64,000 nt of DNA. Origin: Pyruvatibacter sp. HU-CL02332. GTDB lineage: Bacteria > Pseudomonadota > Alphaproteobacteria > CGMCC-115125. This document shows positions 7,197 through 17,122 of the stretch, piece by piece. The stretch lies in contig NZ_BAABWK010000002.1 of NCBI RefSeq assembly GCF_040362765.1, positions 1,054,001-1,118,000 of the forward strand, in the 5' to 3' direction. The position numbers were made by a program, and so were the translations under genes. Under the pieces are notes generated by a model that was not told the DNA's origin, made no database searches, and worked only from the letters and a program-made list of their open reading frames with translations. The stretch's first letter is position 1. Each line of letters opens with the position of its first letter.

Positions 7197-9863
7197 TCAG
7201 GCCTGAAGTGCAGACTGTGCGGCTGCGAGACGGGCTATCGGCACCCGATAGGGTGAGCACGACACATAGTCGAGGCCGACGGATTCGCAGAACCGGACAG
7301 ATTCCGGGTCACCACCATGCTCGCCACAGATACCCAACTTGATGTCCGGACGGGTCGCCCGCCCGCGCTCGGCGCCAATTTTCACAAGCTCGCCTACGCC
7401 ATCGGGGTCAAGCGACACGAACGGGTCCTGCTCGATGAGACCCTGATCCTGATAGTTCTTCAGGAACATGGCCGCGTCGTCACGGGAGATGCCGTAAGTG
7501 GTCTGGGTCAGGTCATTGGTGCCGAAAGAGAAGAACTCGGCCGTTTCGGCGATGTGGTTGGCCTGAAGGGCCGCGCGCGGCAACTCGATCATGGTGCCGA
7601 CCAGATAGTCGAGCTTCTTGCCGGTTTCTTTTTCGACTTCGCCGGCAATGGCCACGATGCGCGCCTTGAGCACATCGAGTTCCTGCTTCATGGCCACGAG
7701 CGGGATCATGATTTCTGGGGTGACCGGCGCGCCGGTCTTTTCAGCTGCAGCGATGGACGCTTCAAAAATCGCACGGGCCTGCATCTCATAGATTTCCGGG
7801 TAGGAAATACCCAGGCGGCAGCCACGATGGCCCAGCATGGGATTGAACTCATGCAGTTCGTGCGCCCGTTGCTTGAGCTTGGCCGCATCAATGCCGGAGG
7901 CAGCAGCCACCTCGTCCATTTCTGCATCGGTCTGCGGCAGGAATTCATGCAGCGGCGGATCAAGCAGACGGATCGTCACCGGCAGGCCGGACATGATCTC
8001 GAACAGGTCGGCAAAGTCCTTGCGCTGCATGGGAAGGATCTTGTCCAGCGCCACCTTGCGGCTGGCCTTGTCGTGTTCGTCCGCCAAAATCATCTCGCGC
8101 ACAGCGACAATGCGTTCTGCTTCAAAGAACATGTGCTCAGTGCGGCACAGGCCGATGCCTTCCGCGCCGAACTTGCGGGCGGTCTCCGCGTCTGCAGGTG
8201 TTTCAGCGTTGGTGCGCACTTTCATGCGGCGGGCTTCATCGGCCCAGACCATCAGCTTGGCGAAGTCACCGGAGAGTTCAGGCTGCAATGTCGGCACTTC
8301 ACCGAGGATCACCTGGCCCTTGGAGCCATCAATGGTGATGACGTCGCCCTCTTTGACGGTCTCACCGCCAACGGTGAATGTCTTGCCCTCATAGTCAACG
8401 CGGACCGTGCCCGCGCCAGACACACAGGGGCGCCCCATGCCCCGCGCCACAACCGCGGCGTGACTGGTCATCCCACCGCGTGTCGTCAGGATGCCTTCAG
8501 CGGCGTGCATGCCGTGAATGTCTTCAGGGCTTGTTTCAATCCGCACAAGGATGACGCGCTTGCCTTCCTGCATGCATTCCACAGCGTGCTCCGCGGTGAA
8601 CACGACCGCGCCGGATGCAGCACCAGGTGATGCGGGCAGGCCTGTTGCTATCACATTGCGGGGCGCATCCGGGTCAAGGGTCGGGTGCAGCAACTGGTCA
8701 AGCGAGCCCGGCTCGACGCGCAGCACCGCTTCATTGGAGGTGATGAGACCTTCATCCACCATGTCACACGCAATCTTCAGCGCGGCCTTGGCCGTGCGCT
8801 TGCCGTTGCGGGTCTGCAGCATCCAAAGCTTGCCCTGCTGGACGGTAAACTCGATGTCCTGCATGTCGCGGTAGTGGCCTTCGAGCTTCTTGTAGATGTC
8901 CACAAGCTGGCCGAACACTTCCGGCATGGCTTCTTCCATGCTGGGATCATTGGAGCCTGCTTCAATGCGCGACTGTTTGGTGAGGTTCTGCGGTGTGCGA
9001 ATGCCCGCCACAACGTCCTCGCCCTGGGCATTGATCAGGAACTCGCCGTAAAACTCTTTTGCGCCGGTGGATGGGTCGCGCGTAAACGCAACGCCGGTGG
9101 CCGACGTGTCGCCCATATTGCCGAACACCATGGCCTGGACGTTGACGGCGGTACCCCAGCTTTCAGGAATGTTGTGCAAGCGGCGATAGGTGTCGGCGCG
9201 GTCATTGCGCCAGGAACCGAACACAGCCGAGATCGCGCCCCAAAGCTGGTCACGCACATCCTGCGGGAAGGGCTGACCCAGTTCGCGCTCAACAGCCGCC
9301 TTGTAGTGGCTGATGATTTCTTTCCAGTTGTCGGCGGTCAGCTCGGTGTCCAGCGTCAGTTCGTTGTCTTCCTTGAAGGTCTCAAGGATTTCTTCGAAGT
9401 GATAGTGGTCCACACCCAGCACCACATCCGAATACATCTGGATGAAGCGGCGGTAGCTATCGAGTGCAAAGCGTTCGTCGCCGGACAGTTTGGCCAGTGC
9501 GCCAATGGTTTCGTCGTTGAGACCAAGGTTCAAGACCGTATCCATCATGCCGGGCATTGAGGCACGGGCACCCGAGCGCACGGAGACGAGAAGCGGATTG
9601 GCTGTGTCGCCGAATGTGGCGCCGACGAGCGAACCCACATGCTCAAGAGCTGCATCCACTTCGCCGGAGAGTTCTGACGGGTACTGACGATCATTGTCGT
9701 AATATGCCGTGCATAGCTCCGTGGTGATGGTAAAGCCCGGTGGCACCGGCAGACCCAGATTGGACATTTCAGCAAGGTTTGCACCCTTGCCGCCCAGAAG
9801 GTTGCGGTCGCTGGCGGACCCTTCCGCCTTGCCGTCGCCGAAGCTGTACACCCACTTGTTCAT
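7197..9863 (-). CDS. ppdK: Pyruvate, phosphate dikinase
   Basis: Interconverts pyruvate, ATP and phosphate with PEP, AMP and pyrophosphate; a gluconeogenic or glycolytic entry point. 888 residues, full length. The N-terminal ATP-grasp domain opens with LLGGKGANLAEM, the swivelling phosphohistidine domain carries TTRGGMTSHAAVVARG (His near 467), and the C-terminal TIM barrel has GLCRTEHMFF, SFGTNDLTQTTYG and ICGEHGGDP. It follows glyS on the same strand with a 227-bp gap, an order common in alphaproteobacteria. Long antisense frames across it (for example 7317-8630) are shadows. Confidence 0.96.
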   Translation of the reverse strand: MNKWVYSFGDGKAEGSASDRNLLGGKGANLAEMSNLGLPVPPGFTITTELCTAYYDNDRQYPSELSGEVDAALEHVGSLVGATFGDTANPLLVSVRSGARASMPGMMDTVLNLGLNDETIGALAKLSGDERFALDSYRRFIQMYSDVVLGVDHYHFEEILETFKEDNELTLDTELTADNWKEIISHYKAAVERELGQPFPQDVRDQLWGAISAVFGSWRNDRADTYRRLHNIPESWGTAVNVQAMVFGNMGDTSATGVAFTRDPSTGAKEFYGEFLINAQGEDVVAGIRTPQNLTKQSRIEAGSNDPSMEEAMPEVFGQLVDIYKKLEGHYRDMQDIEFTVQQGKLWMLQTRNGKRTAKAALKIACDMVDEGLITSNEAVLRVEPGSLDQLLHPTLDPDAPRNVIATGLPASPGAASGAVVFTAEHAVECMQEGKRVILVRIETSPEDIHGMHAAEGILTTRGGMTSHAAVVARGMGRPCVSGAGTVRVDYEGKTFTVGGETVKEGDVITIDGSKGQVILGEVPTLQPELSGDFAKLMVWADEARRMKVRTNAETPADAETARKFGAEGIGLCRTEHMFFEAERIVAVREMILADEHDKASRKVALDKILPMQRKDFADLFEIMSGLPVTIRLLDPPLHEFLPQTDAEMDEVAAASGIDAAKLKQRAHELHEFNPMLGHRGCRLGISYPEIYEMQARAIFEASIAAAEKTGAPVTPEIMIPLVAMKQELDVLKARIVAIAGEVEKETGKKLDYLVGTMIELPRAALQANHIAETAEFFSFGTNDLTQTTYGISRDDAAMFLKNYQDQGLIEQDPFVSLDPDGVGELVKIGAERGRATRPDIKLGICGEHGGDPESVRFCESVGLDYVSCSPYRVPIARLAAAQSALQA

Positions 9864-9965
9864 GGTTACTCGCCTGTCTTGCGGTGTGATTTGAGATTGT
9901 GAATGAAGAGGAGCGGTTTGCGCGGCTGCGCTGCCTTTGCATTTCGTGGCGCTGCCGTTGTCTGG

Positions 9966-9988
9966 ATTGTCCGGTTAAACCGGACAAT
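9966..9988. repeat. Perfect 23-bp palindrome
   Basis: Arms ATTGTCCGGTT and AACCGGACAAT flank a single A. It lies in the glyS-ppdK gap, 103 bp upstream of the ppdK start. There is no T-run beside it. It may be one of this genome's dispersed palindromic elements or a protein-binding site. Confidence 0.6.
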
Positions 9989-10021
9989 GGCGGCAGGTGT
10001 TTGATGGTGGACCCATTTTAT

Positions 10022-10060
10022 CACGCCATCCTCCGGCTTGACCGGTGGATCCACGGGCGA
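10022..10060 (-). repeat. Dispersed palindromic element, copy A
   Basis: CCTCCGG-CTTGA-CCGGTGG (10030-10048) followed by ATCCACGGG closely resembles the pair at 25641-25731. This type of element is familiar from many alphaproteobacterial genomes, where one frame reads as a spurious DPPVKPED peptide, as here on the minus strand. Confidence 0.55.
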
Positions 10061-10090
10061 CGCGCCAAACTCTATGATCTGCGCCATGGT

Positions 10091-12163
10091 CTAGCCCTCT
10101 ACCTTGGAAAAGTCTGCGACCGTGTGCAGCGCATCACGGATTTGCGCGAGCAGCTTCAAACGGTTTTCACGCAGTGCGGCTTCATCTGCATTGACGGTGA
10201 CATCATCAAAGAACAGGTCCACCGGTCCGCGCAGCTTTGCCAGCGCCGCCATGGCGCCTGCAAAGTCTTCCTTTGCCACCGCCTCGCGAGCGATGCCGGT
10301 CGCAGCATCAATGGCTGCATAAAGATCGCTTTCGGCTTTTTCAGCAAACAACTCGATGTTGGCCGCGCCGGAAACCGCGCCGGTTTTCTTTTCTTCGATG
10401 CGCAGAATATTGGCCGCGCGCTTGTAGCCAGCCAACAGGTTGGCGCCATCATCGGTCGCGAGGAAGTCTGATAGCGCATTTACGCGCTGAACGATCAACC
10501 AGAGGTCATCCTGACCTTCCATGGCGAAGACCGCATCCACCAGGTCATGACGCGTACCGCGGTCGCGGAGATAGACCTTCAGGCGATCTGCGAAGAACTC
10601 GAGCAGGCTATTTGCGTTGCCAGTCGCGCCTTCACCGAAACTCTGCCCGGCTGCAGCAAACTCAGTTGCGAGATTGAGCCGAAGAGAATTCTCGAGGATC
10701 ACGCGAATTGTGCCCAGGGCTGCGCGACGCAGCGCAAACGGGTCCTTGGAACCTGTCGGCTTTTCATCAATCGCCCAGAAGCCGGCCAAAATGTCGAGCT
10801 TGTCAGCAAGTGCCACCGCAACGGAGACAGCGGCTGTCGGGGCGTCGTCATCGGGTCCCTGCGGCGCGTAATGATCGCGCACGGCATCAGCGGCTTCTTT
10901 GTCTTCGCCATCTTCAAGGGCGTAGTAGCGGCCCATGATGCCTTGCAGGTCCGGGAACTCATAAACCATGCCGGTGCTGAGATCAGCTTTTGACAGGCGT
11001 GCAGCGCGTGCGGCCTTGTCGCCGTCAGCCCCAACCTTTGTGGCCAGTTCTGTCGCGAGTTTCGCTACACGTTCGGACTTTTCGTGCACCGTGCCGAGCT
11101 TCTTATGAAAGACGATCTTTTTGAGGTCGTCGACGCGGCTCTCAAGTGTGCGCTTCTTGTCTTCGTCCCAGAAGAAGCGGGCGTCGGAGAAGCGAGCGCG
11201 CAGGACGCGGCCATTGCCGTCGGCGATGGCCTTACCGCCGTCTTCAGCTTCCACATTGGCAACGCAGACAAACTTGGCGGCCATCTTGCCGGTGGCAGCA
11301 TCCCGCACAGCGAAATACTTCTGGTTGGTGCGCATGGTGCTGGTGAGCACTTCCGGCGGCACGTCGAGGAAGCTTTCGTCAAACTCGCCAAGCAACGGCA
11401 CGGGCCACTCAACAAGGCCTGCAACTTCCGCCAGCAGGGCTTCGTCTTCGACCAGTTCAAGGCCCTGCGCCTGACACAAGGTTTTGGCATCGGCCAGAAT
11501 GCTCTGCATACGGACTTCTGCGTCCACCATCACCTTGGCGCGTTCGAGGCTGACTTCATAGTCTTCCAGCCGGTGCACGGTGATGGCGTCCGGTGCCATG
11601 AAGCGATGACCGTAAGTGGCGTTGCCTGACTTGAGGACTTTCTTGTCGCCCAAGGCAATTTCAAACGGCACCACTTCGCCATCAAACGTGCAGACGATGG
11701 AATGCAGCGGGCGCACCCAGCGTAATGTGCCACTGCCCCAGCGCATGGATTTGGGCCAGGGGAACTTGCGGATGGTGTCGGGAATGATGTCTGCCAACAG
11801 GTCCGGCACCGGGCGGCCCGGCTTTTCAATCACGGCGACGTAGAACGCGCCTTTCTTGTCTTCCTGCTGTTCGCACTCATCAACGCTCGCAAGCCCGGCA
11901 GACTTCAAAAAGCCTTCCAGCGCCTTTTCTGGCGCACCGACGCGGGGGCCTTTGCGCTCTTCCTTGCGGTCAGGGGCCGCGCCGGGCAAGCCACCAAGCG
12001 CCAGCATCAGGCGGCGGGGCCCGTAGTGGATGCGTGCCCACTCATAGGTGACGCCAGCCTCCACAAGATCACCGGTAATCATGCGCTGCAAATCTTCCGC
12101 TGCACGCTTTTGCATGCGGGCGGGAATTTCTTCGCAGAAGATTTCAATGAGTGCTTCAGGCAT
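10091..12163 (-). CDS. glyS: Glycyl-tRNA synthetase beta subunit
   Basis: Beta chain of the bacterial alpha2beta2 glycine-tRNA ligase; it carries tRNA-binding domains while the alpha chain holds the aminoacylation site. About 690 residues. The N-terminus [15 protein letters not shown] and internal FKWPKSM-like and MRTNQKYF segments are typical, as is a C-terminal anticodon-binding region. The ATG at 12163 overlaps the glyQ stop (ATGCCTGA), giving translational coupling; a TTG at 12175 is the alternative. Confidence 0.95.
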   Translation of the reverse strand: MPEALIEIFCEEIPARMQKRAAEDLQRMITGDLVEAGVTYEWARIHYGPRRLMLALGGLPGAAPDRKEERKGPRVGAPEKALEGFLKSAGLASVDECEQQEDKKGAFYVAVIEKPGRPVPDLLADIIPDTIRKFPWPKSMRWGSGTLRWVRPLHSIVCTFDGEVVPFEIALGDKKVLKSGNATYGHRFMAPDAITVHRLEDYEVSLERAKVMVDAEVRMQSILADAKTLCQAQGLELVEDEALLAEVAGLVEWPVPLLGEFDESFLDVPPEVLTSTMRTNQKYFAVRDAATGKMAAKFVCVANVEAEDGGKAIADGNGRVLRARFSDARFFWDEDKKRTLESRVDDLKKIVFHKKLGTVHEKSERVAKLATELATKVGADGDKAARAARLSKADLSTGMVYEFPDLQGIMGRYYALEDGEDKEAADAVRDHYAPQGPDDDAPTAAVSVAVALADKLDILAGFWAIDEKPTGSKDPFALRRAALGTIRVILENSLRLNLATEFAAAGQSFGEGATGNANSLLEFFADRLKVYLRDRGTRHDLVDAVFAMEGQDDLWLIVQRVNALSDFLATDDGANLLAGYKRAANILRIEEKKTGAVSGAANIELFAEKAESDLYAAIDAATGIAREAVAKEDFAGAMAALAKLRGPVDLFFDDVTVNADEAALRENRLKLLAQIRDALHTVADFSKVEG

Positions 12164-13061
12164 CAGAGGCCTCAAGCTGGGTCTTCAGATAGGCTTCGCT
12201 GCAACCCTTAGCCAGATTGCGGACGCGACCGATATAGGCCTGCCGCTCGGTCACCGAAATGACGCCGCGGGCATCCAGCAGGTTGAAGCGGTGCGAGGCT
12301 TTCAAAACCTGATCATAGGCGGGCAGCGGCAGAGCAGGCTCATGGTTGAGCAGGTTCTGGCACTCGCGCTCGGCCTGATCGAACTGGGCAAACAGTGTTT
12401 CGGTGTCGGCTGCGTTGAAGTTGTGGTGTGAGTATTCAACTTCCGCCTGATGGAACACGTCGCCATAGGTGACTTTCTTGTCGCCTTCAGCGCCGTTGAA
12501 ATCCAATTCAAAGCCGTTGTCGACGCCCTGTACATACATGGCGAGACGCTCAAGCCCATAGGTCAGCTCACCGGACACCATGTCGACTTCAATGCCGCCG
12601 ACCTGCTGGAAATACGTGAACTGCGACACTTCCATGCCGTCACACCAGACTTCCCAGCCAAGTCCCCAGGCGCCCACGGTGGGGTTCTCCCAGTCGTCTT
12701 CCACAAAGCGGATGTCGTGCAGCTTGGGGTCGATACCCAGCGCGTACAGGCTTTGCAGATACAGCTCCTGAATGTTGTCAGGGCTGGGCTTCAGGATCAC
12801 TTGAAACTGATAGTAGTGCTGAAAGCGGTTCGGGTTCTCGCCATAGCGGCCGTCCGTCGGGCGGCGCGAGGGCTGAACGTAGGCGGCATTCCATGGCTTG
12901 GGGCCAAGGGCGCGCAGGATGGTCGCCGGGTGCAATGTGCCCGCGCCCATCTCCATGTCATAGGGTTGCAGCAGCACGCAGCCCTGGTCCGCCCAGAAGC
13001 GCTGGAGGGTCAGGATCAAGCCCTGAAAAGATGTATCGGCCTTGGGCCGTGACGCGGTCAT
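12156..13061 (-). CDS. glyQ: Glycyl-tRNA synthetase alpha subunit
   Basis: Class II catalytic chain of tetrameric glycyl-tRNA synthetase, which charges tRNA-Gly. 301 residues. The family hallmarks are [54 protein letters not shown] and [12 protein letters not shown]. The C-terminus is followed directly by glyS with an 8-nt overlap. It is preceded on the same strand by a small membrane protein, an S49 peptidase and a methyltransferase, a conserved alphaproteobacterial neighbourhood. Confidence 0.96.
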   Translation of the reverse strand: MTASRPKADTSFQGLILTLQRFWADQGCVLLQPYDMEMGAGTLHPATILRALGPKPWNAAYVQPSRRPTDGRYGENPNRFQHYYQFQVILKPSPDNIQELYLQSLYALGIDPKLHDIRFVEDDWENPTVGAWGLGWEVWCDGMEVSQFTYFQQVGGIEVDMVSGELTYGLERLAMYVQGVDNGFELDFNGAEGDKKVTYGDVFHQAEVEYSHHNFNAADTETLFAQFDQAERECQNLLNHEPALPLPAYDQVLKASHRFNLLDARGVISVTERQAYIGRVRNLAKGCSEAYLKTQLEASDA

Positions 13062-13230
13062 GGAGGCGGGTGTGCTTTACCGGAATGGGTTCAAAACGCG
13101 GCCAAAACGCGAGCGGGACGACATACACAGAATCGACAATGAAACTGCCATTCATCCCAGGCGCGCCGGAACCTAGCCGCGTGTGTCCGGTGGGGTCAAG
13201 GAGAGCCTCGCGGGAGGCTGTTGCCCGGAT

Positions 13231-13437
13231 TTAACGGGCCGTTTTGTCCTTTGGGCGATAGACGCCGTCCCGGCCCGGTTCAAGGGTCTGAGCATCTGAT
13301 TTTCCGGCCATATGCTCGGTGGCTTTGCGGGCGGCTTCCTCCACGGATGAGCGGCGGCCAAGGCCCTTGTCCCGCAGGGTCTTCCAGGCCGCATAGGCTG
13401 CGACCACCAACAGGGCGGTGAGAATCATATTCCCCAT
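13231..13437 (-). CDS. Small single-pass membrane protein
   Basis: 68 residues: one N-terminal membrane helix (ILTALLVVAAYAAW), then a charged tail RDKGLGRRSSVEEAARKA and the C-terminal GRDGVYRPKDK. It lies between the S49 peptidase and glyQ on the same strand, with short gaps. I do not recognise a named family. The coherent helix-plus-amphipathic layout and operon position support a real gene; role unknown. Confidence 0.6.
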   Translation of the reverse strand: MGNMILTALLVVAAYAAWKTLRDKGLGRRSSVEEAARKATEHMAGKSDAQTLEPGRDGVYRPKDKTAR

Positions 13438-13472
13438 GAGATTGTCCCTCTCATTACGTCTTTATGGCTTGT

Positions 13473-14396
13473 TCAAAGTCCAAACCGAGACCACAAAGCG
13501 CGGGTTTCCAGCGCGCTCAGGCTATTTTCGACCAGATTTGTATCCAGTGAGAGCGGCGAAGATGAGGCATCGTGAGAGACGCCTGCCGCATTCTTGTTGC
13601 GCCGGAACAGGCCACCGGAGGTGTGCACCAGTTTCAGCTTGGTCTTTTCACCGAACTTGTCCTTCAGGATGGCCCGCATGTCGCCCAGGCCATCAATCAG
13701 GCCCAGCGTCTGCGCCTTGGCACCGGTCCAGAACGAGCCGGTGAAGAGATCACTTTCAGGTTGGCTCAGTTTGCCCTCGCGACGATCGCGAACCATCTGC
13801 TTGAAGCTTTCATGCACTTCCGCCTGCAGGCTCTTGAGGTGCTCCACGTCCTTGGGGTCTTCCGCCTGGAACGGGTCAAGCATCGCTTTGCTCTCGCCGG
13901 CCGTGTAAACGCGGCGTTCGACGCCAACGCGGTCAATCAGCTGTTTGAAGCCGAAACCAGCTGACACAACGCCGATGGAGCCAACCACGGAGTTTTCGTC
14001 CGCGTAAATCTCGTCGCCTGCGAGCGCCAGCATATAGCCGCCGGACGCGCCCACATCTTCGATGAAGGCAAAGACGGGAATTTCCTTTTCAGCGGAGAGC
14101 GCCCGGATGCGCTTCATGATAAGCGCCGACTGGACCGGTGAGCCGCCGGGCGAGTTGATGGCAAGCGCCACCGCCTTCACGGATTTGTCCGCAAAGGCTG
14201 CCTCAAGGTCGGCTGCAACAGAAGTCAGCGACAGGCTTGGATTGAACGGGCTCGACTGGCCGCCGATGACGCCATTGAGGCGCACCACATGGACCAGGGG
14301 CTCGGGTTCACTGAAGAGCTTTTTTGCCAGCGGGCCGATAAGGGGCTGGTCGCGCAAGCCGCGCAGATTGTCTTTAATTCCCATGGGGTGAGACAT
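13473..14396 (-). CDS. S49 family peptidase (SppA/SohB-like)
   Basis: Serine protease related to signal peptide peptidase A. Counting from the ATG at 14396 it has 307 residues. AINSPGGSPVQSA is the oxyanion strand, GASGGYMLA carries the nucleophile Ser118, and GESKAMLDPF carries the general base Lys170, so the Ser-Lys dyad is complete. It lacks the first half of long SppA and has no clear N-terminal membrane helix, so it is a short-form member. ATGs at 14402 and 14384 are possible alternative starts. Stop of the upstream methyltransferase is at 14422. Confidence 0.88.
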   Translation of the reverse strand: MSHPMGIKDNLRGLRDQPLIGPLAKKLFSEPEPLVHVVRLNGVIGGQSSPFNPSLSLTSVAADLEAAFADKSVKAVALAINSPGGSPVQSALIMKRIRALSAEKEIPVFAFIEDVGASGGYMLALAGDEIYADENSVVGSIGVVSAGFGFKQLIDRVGVERRVYTAGESKAMLDPFQAEDPKDVEHLKSLQAEVHESFKQMVRDRREGKLSQPESDLFTGSFWTGAKAQTLGLIDGLGDMRAILKDKFGEKTKLKLVHTSGGLFRRNKNAAGVSHDASSSPLSLDTNLVENSLSALETRALWSRFGL

Positions 14397-14421
14397 AGGC
14401 ATTCCGGCGGGGCTGCACAAG

Positions 14422-15213
14422 CTAGCCGGAGATGTTGATTTCCCTGCCTTTTCTGAGGATATCCCACGCTTTATCAGCGATCAGGCCACCGCGCCCATGC
14501 AGTTCTAGGCCCGGGAGGATTTCCAGCGGGGCGCGGCTGCCTTTGGTTGCCTGCACGAGGACGCGGGTGGCCGCCTTGCCTGTGCTGCGCGGCGCGGGCC
14601 ATAGGGGGAAAATCTTGGCGCCCCCTGCCCGGCCTTCAAGGGCTGCCAGCAAGTCCGCCAGCTTGTCCGCCCTATGGACAAAAGTGAGCGTGCCGCCGGG
14701 TTTGACCATGCGGGTGGCGCATTTCACCCAGGCGGCCAGCAGGTCCGCAGGGCCGGAAAATGCCCGCGCCCGGACGTCGCCGGGGGGCGGCGTTGCTTCG
14801 CCTTCGGTGAGAAAGGGCGGGTTGGCGATGGCGTGGTCGCAGCTTTCAGGCTCAAGGCCCAATGCCTCCAGCGCACTGCCTTTGGCTGTGACGTCTGCGC
14901 GGATGAATTTGACGACGTCTGAGAGATCGTTGCGCTCCGCGTTGCGGCGGGCCAGATCGAGGGCCTCATCTTCAATCTCGACGCCCAGCACATGGGCGCC
15001 GGTGCGTGATGTGAGGCAGAGGGCTGCCACGCCGGGACCGCAGCCAAGCTCCAGAACGCGCTCGCCTTCCGTGGCCGGACAGGCGGCGGCGAGCATGACG
15101 GTGTCGACACCGGCTCTAAAGCCATTGCGCGGCTGCAGGCATTTGATCTGGCCGCTGAGGAAGTCATCGTCAGATGTTTCAAGTTCGGCTTTTGTAACGT
15201 CAGCATCCGTCAC
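14422..15213 (-). CDS. TrmN6-like adenine-N6 methyltransferase
   Basis: About 263 residues with a Rossmann SAM fold: VLELGCGPGVAALCLTSR binds SAM, VEIEDEALDLARRNA is the acidic strand, and NPPFLTEGEATPP is the NPPY-type catalytic motif of amino-methyltransferases. Family members modify A37 of tRNA1(Val). The start is best placed at the GTG at 15213, which overlaps the stop of the upstream DUF2007 gene as GTGA. Same-strand neighbours are the S49 peptidase and glyQS. Confidence 0.82.
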   Translation of the reverse strand: MTDADVTKAELETSDDDFLSGQIKCLQPRNGFRAGVDTVMLAAACPATEGERVLELGCGPGVAALCLTSRTGAHVLGVEIEDEALDLARRNAERNDLSDVVKFIRADVTAKGSALEALGLEPESCDHAIANPPFLTEGEATPPPGDVRARAFSGPADLLAAWVKCATRMVKPGGTLTFVHRADKLADLLAALEGRAGGAKIFPLWPAPRSTGKAATRVLVQATKGSRAPLEILPGLELHGRGGLIADKAWDILRKGREINISG

Positions 15214-15443
15214 CAACGGCTCTCCCCAACCGGCGGCACGTCGATGCCGGCATCCACAAGAAGGCTGCGCGCGGCCGCCACATCGTCCTCATGGACGGCC
15301 AGGCGGCGCGGCAAAATGCCCAGTGAGCCTTCAATAATGCTCATATGAACGTCAAGAACGCTGAACCGAAGGCCCGCGTCCCGCATCAAAGCCTCAGCAA
15401 AAGAGACAAGAACCGGGTCATTTGTGCGCAAAAGCTCAATCAT
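15210..15443 (-). CDS. DUF2007 domain protein
   Basis: A small protein of 77 residues: MIELLRTNDPVLVSFAEALM, then LDVHMSIIEGSLGILPRRL and VHEDDVAAARSLLVDAG. The pattern matches DUF2007, a putative signal-transducing domain with a ferredoxin-like fold related to PII-type folds. The ATG at 15443 is used; the frame extends upstream but the extra residues are not family-like. It heads a minus-strand operon and diverges from the polyprenyl synthase gene, an arrangement typical of alphaproteobacteria. Confidence 0.75.
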   Translation of the reverse strand: MIELLRTNDPVLVSFAEALMRDAGLRFSVLDVHMSIIEGSLGILPRRLAVHEDDVAAARSLLVDAGIDVPPVGESRW

Positions 15444-15509
15444 GACGTGTGAATCAATGTCCCAATTGCAGATGTGGAATGCGCGGCAGCGGGCCGCACG
15501 GGAGTTGAC

Positions 15510-15537
15510 TTGACCGTTTGTGCACCGCACTTAGACT
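15510..15537 (+). promoter_or_regulatory. Candidate promoter of the polyprenyl synthase gene
   Basis: TTGACC (15510-15515), a 16-nt spacer and TAGACT (15532-15537). It lies in the divergent gap between the DUF2007 gene and the polyprenyl synthase start at 15620. Confidence 0.35.
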
Positions 15538-15619
15538 TCGGATTGACGGGCTGGGTCATGACTTTACCTTGCCTACCTTATCACGCGAAGGAGCGTCCTT
15601 CAGTAAGGGCGTTGAAGGC

Positions 15620-16639
15620 ATGGGCGTAGTTGTTCCTCTTGAAAGTGACCGTGGCGAAGGCAGCGATGCTGTTGAACGCCTGACAGAGCTTGTCGGCGCT
15701 GACATGGATCGGGTGACAGACCTCATCCTGTCGCGGCTCGCGTCTCAGGTCGAGATGGTTCCAGAGCTTGCCGGTCACATTGTGGAGAGCGGCGGCAAGC
15801 GCCTGCGCCCGATGATGACACTCGCTGCCGCCAGCATTGTTGGCTATCAGGGTACGGACCATGTGAAGCTGGCCGCTGCGGTTGAGCTGATGCACACGGC
15901 AACGCTCCTGCATGACGACGTTGTGGATGAAAGCGATCTGCGGCGCGGCAAGGAAGCGGCCCGCAAGATTTGGGGCAATCAGGCCAGCGTTCTTGTTGGC
16001 GACTTCCTGCTTGGACGCGCGTTCAAGATGATGGTGGAAGTCGGCTCTCTCAAGGCGCTGGATATTCTCTCCACGTCTGCTTGCGTCATTGCAGAAGGCG
16101 AAGTGCTGCAGCTGGCCACGACGAAAGACACCCGCACCACGGAAGACGCCTATCTGCAGGTGGTGAATGCCAAAACAGCGGCGCTGTTTGCAGCAGCGAC
16201 CGAAGTGGGCGCGGTGATTGCTGACCGTCCGGATTCCGAACAGGCAGCACTTTCTTCATACGGCCGCAATCTCGGCATTGCCTTCCAGCTTGTGGATGAT
16301 GCGCTGGATTATTCTGGCCGTCAGGCAACGCTGGGCAAGACGGTTGGTGATGATTTCCGCGAAGGCAAGCTGACGCTGCCGGTTGTTCTGGCCTATCGCC
16401 GGGGCACTGCGGATGAACGCCAGTTCTGGGAACGCACACTGCGCGACGGGGACCAGAACGACGGCGACATGGAACAGGCCATTGCCATCATGGAAGCCCA
16501 TGGCTGCCTGGATGACACCATTGGCCGGGCGCGCCACTACGGTGCCATTGCCTGCGACGCGCTGGCGATCTTCCCTGAGAGCGATATGCGCGATGTGCTG
16601 ATCAGCCTTGTGCATTTCTGCGTCAACCGTAGTTATTAA
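15620..16639 (+). CDS. Trans-polyprenyl diphosphate synthase (octa/decaprenyl)
   Basis: Makes the long isoprenoid tail for ubiquinone by repeated condensation of IPP onto an allylic primer. 339 residues from the ATG at 15620, which follows a weak AAGG. The first Asp-rich motif is LLHDDVVDES (Asp99/100/103), the second QLVDDALDYSG near residue 225; GGKRLRPMM binds the pyrophosphate. It matches IspB/DdsA-type synthases. A longer frame begins at 15518 but lies over the likely promoter. Together with ispE and ispH in this window it belongs to the MEP isoprenoid route. Confidence 0.93.
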   Translation: MGVVVPLESDRGEGSDAVERLTELVGADMDRVTDLILSRLASQVEMVPELAGHIVESGGKRLRPMMTLAAASIVGYQGTDHVKLAAAVELMHTATLLHDDVVDESDLRRGKEAARKIWGNQASVLVGDFLLGRAFKMMVEVGSLKALDILSTSACVIAEGEVLQLATTKDTRTTEDAYLQVVNAKTAALFAAATEVGAVIADRPDSEQAALSSYGRNLGIAFQLVDDALDYSGRQATLGKTVGDDFREGKLTLPVVLAYRRGTADERQFWERTLRDGDQNDGDMEQAIAIMEAHGCLDDTIGRARHYGAIACDALAIFPESDMRDVLISLVHFCVNRSY

Positions 16640-16719
16640 GGCGCAGCTACTAGCCACAACAGCCAGAGCCAGAGCCGAGCTTCACAGCACATCGCGCATG
16701 TCAGGTGCGGATGCGTGCG

Positions 16720-17106
16720 CTACCAAAGTGGCGTCACGGCCATGTCAGGCGCGAGGGCTGCCACGGCCAGAGCGACCGCTACTGCTGTGATGAAACAGGC
16801 AATCAGCTTGCTGCGACGCCATGCGCCCGTAGCAAACAGCACGGCTGCGCCACCGCCGTTTGAGAGCAGCCCCATGGCTATGATGCCCCAGGGGAAGGTG
16901 CCCTGACCCAGCAGCCAGTAGCCATACCCATAGCCAATCAGCAGCGCAAAAATCGCAACACCGTAAAGCCTGAAGAGCGGCGCCGCGGCTTCGCCATAGC
17001 CCGTGGACGCGCTTACGCGGCTTGCAGGCAGAAACAGGAACGGCACACCCACCAGCAGGCCGGTTACGAGAATTTTGAAGATGAAAACAAGTGCGAGAAA
17101 GCTCAT
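16720..17106 (-). CDS. Four-helix membrane protein of unknown function
   Basis: 128 residues with about four hydrophobic segments: LVFIFKILVTGLLVGVPFLF, LYGVAIFALLIGYGYGYWLL, WGIIAMGLLSNGGGAAVLFA and ACFITAVAVALAVAALA. No catalytic motif is visible and I do not recognise the family. It is divergent from an HxlR-type regulator with only 50 bp between start codons, which suggests that regulator controls it. Confidence 0.65.
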   Translation of the reverse strand: MSFLALVFIFKILVTGLLVGVPFLFLPASRVSASTGYGEAAAPLFRLYGVAIFALLIGYGYGYWLLGQGTFPWGIIAMGLLSNGGGAAVLFATGAWRRSKLIACFITAVAVALAVAALAPDMAVTPLW

Positions 17107-17122
17107 ATCTGAATTCCTTTTT

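Noticed and set aside
7317-8630. 437-residue open frame opposite ppdK
   Set aside because: It lies entirely antisense to a strongly conserved gene. Its sequence is Gly/His/Arg-rich without domain structure, as expected for a GC-rich shadow frame.
8685-9560. 291-residue open frame opposite ppdK
   Set aside because: Another antisense shadow; no ribosome-binding site or family pattern.
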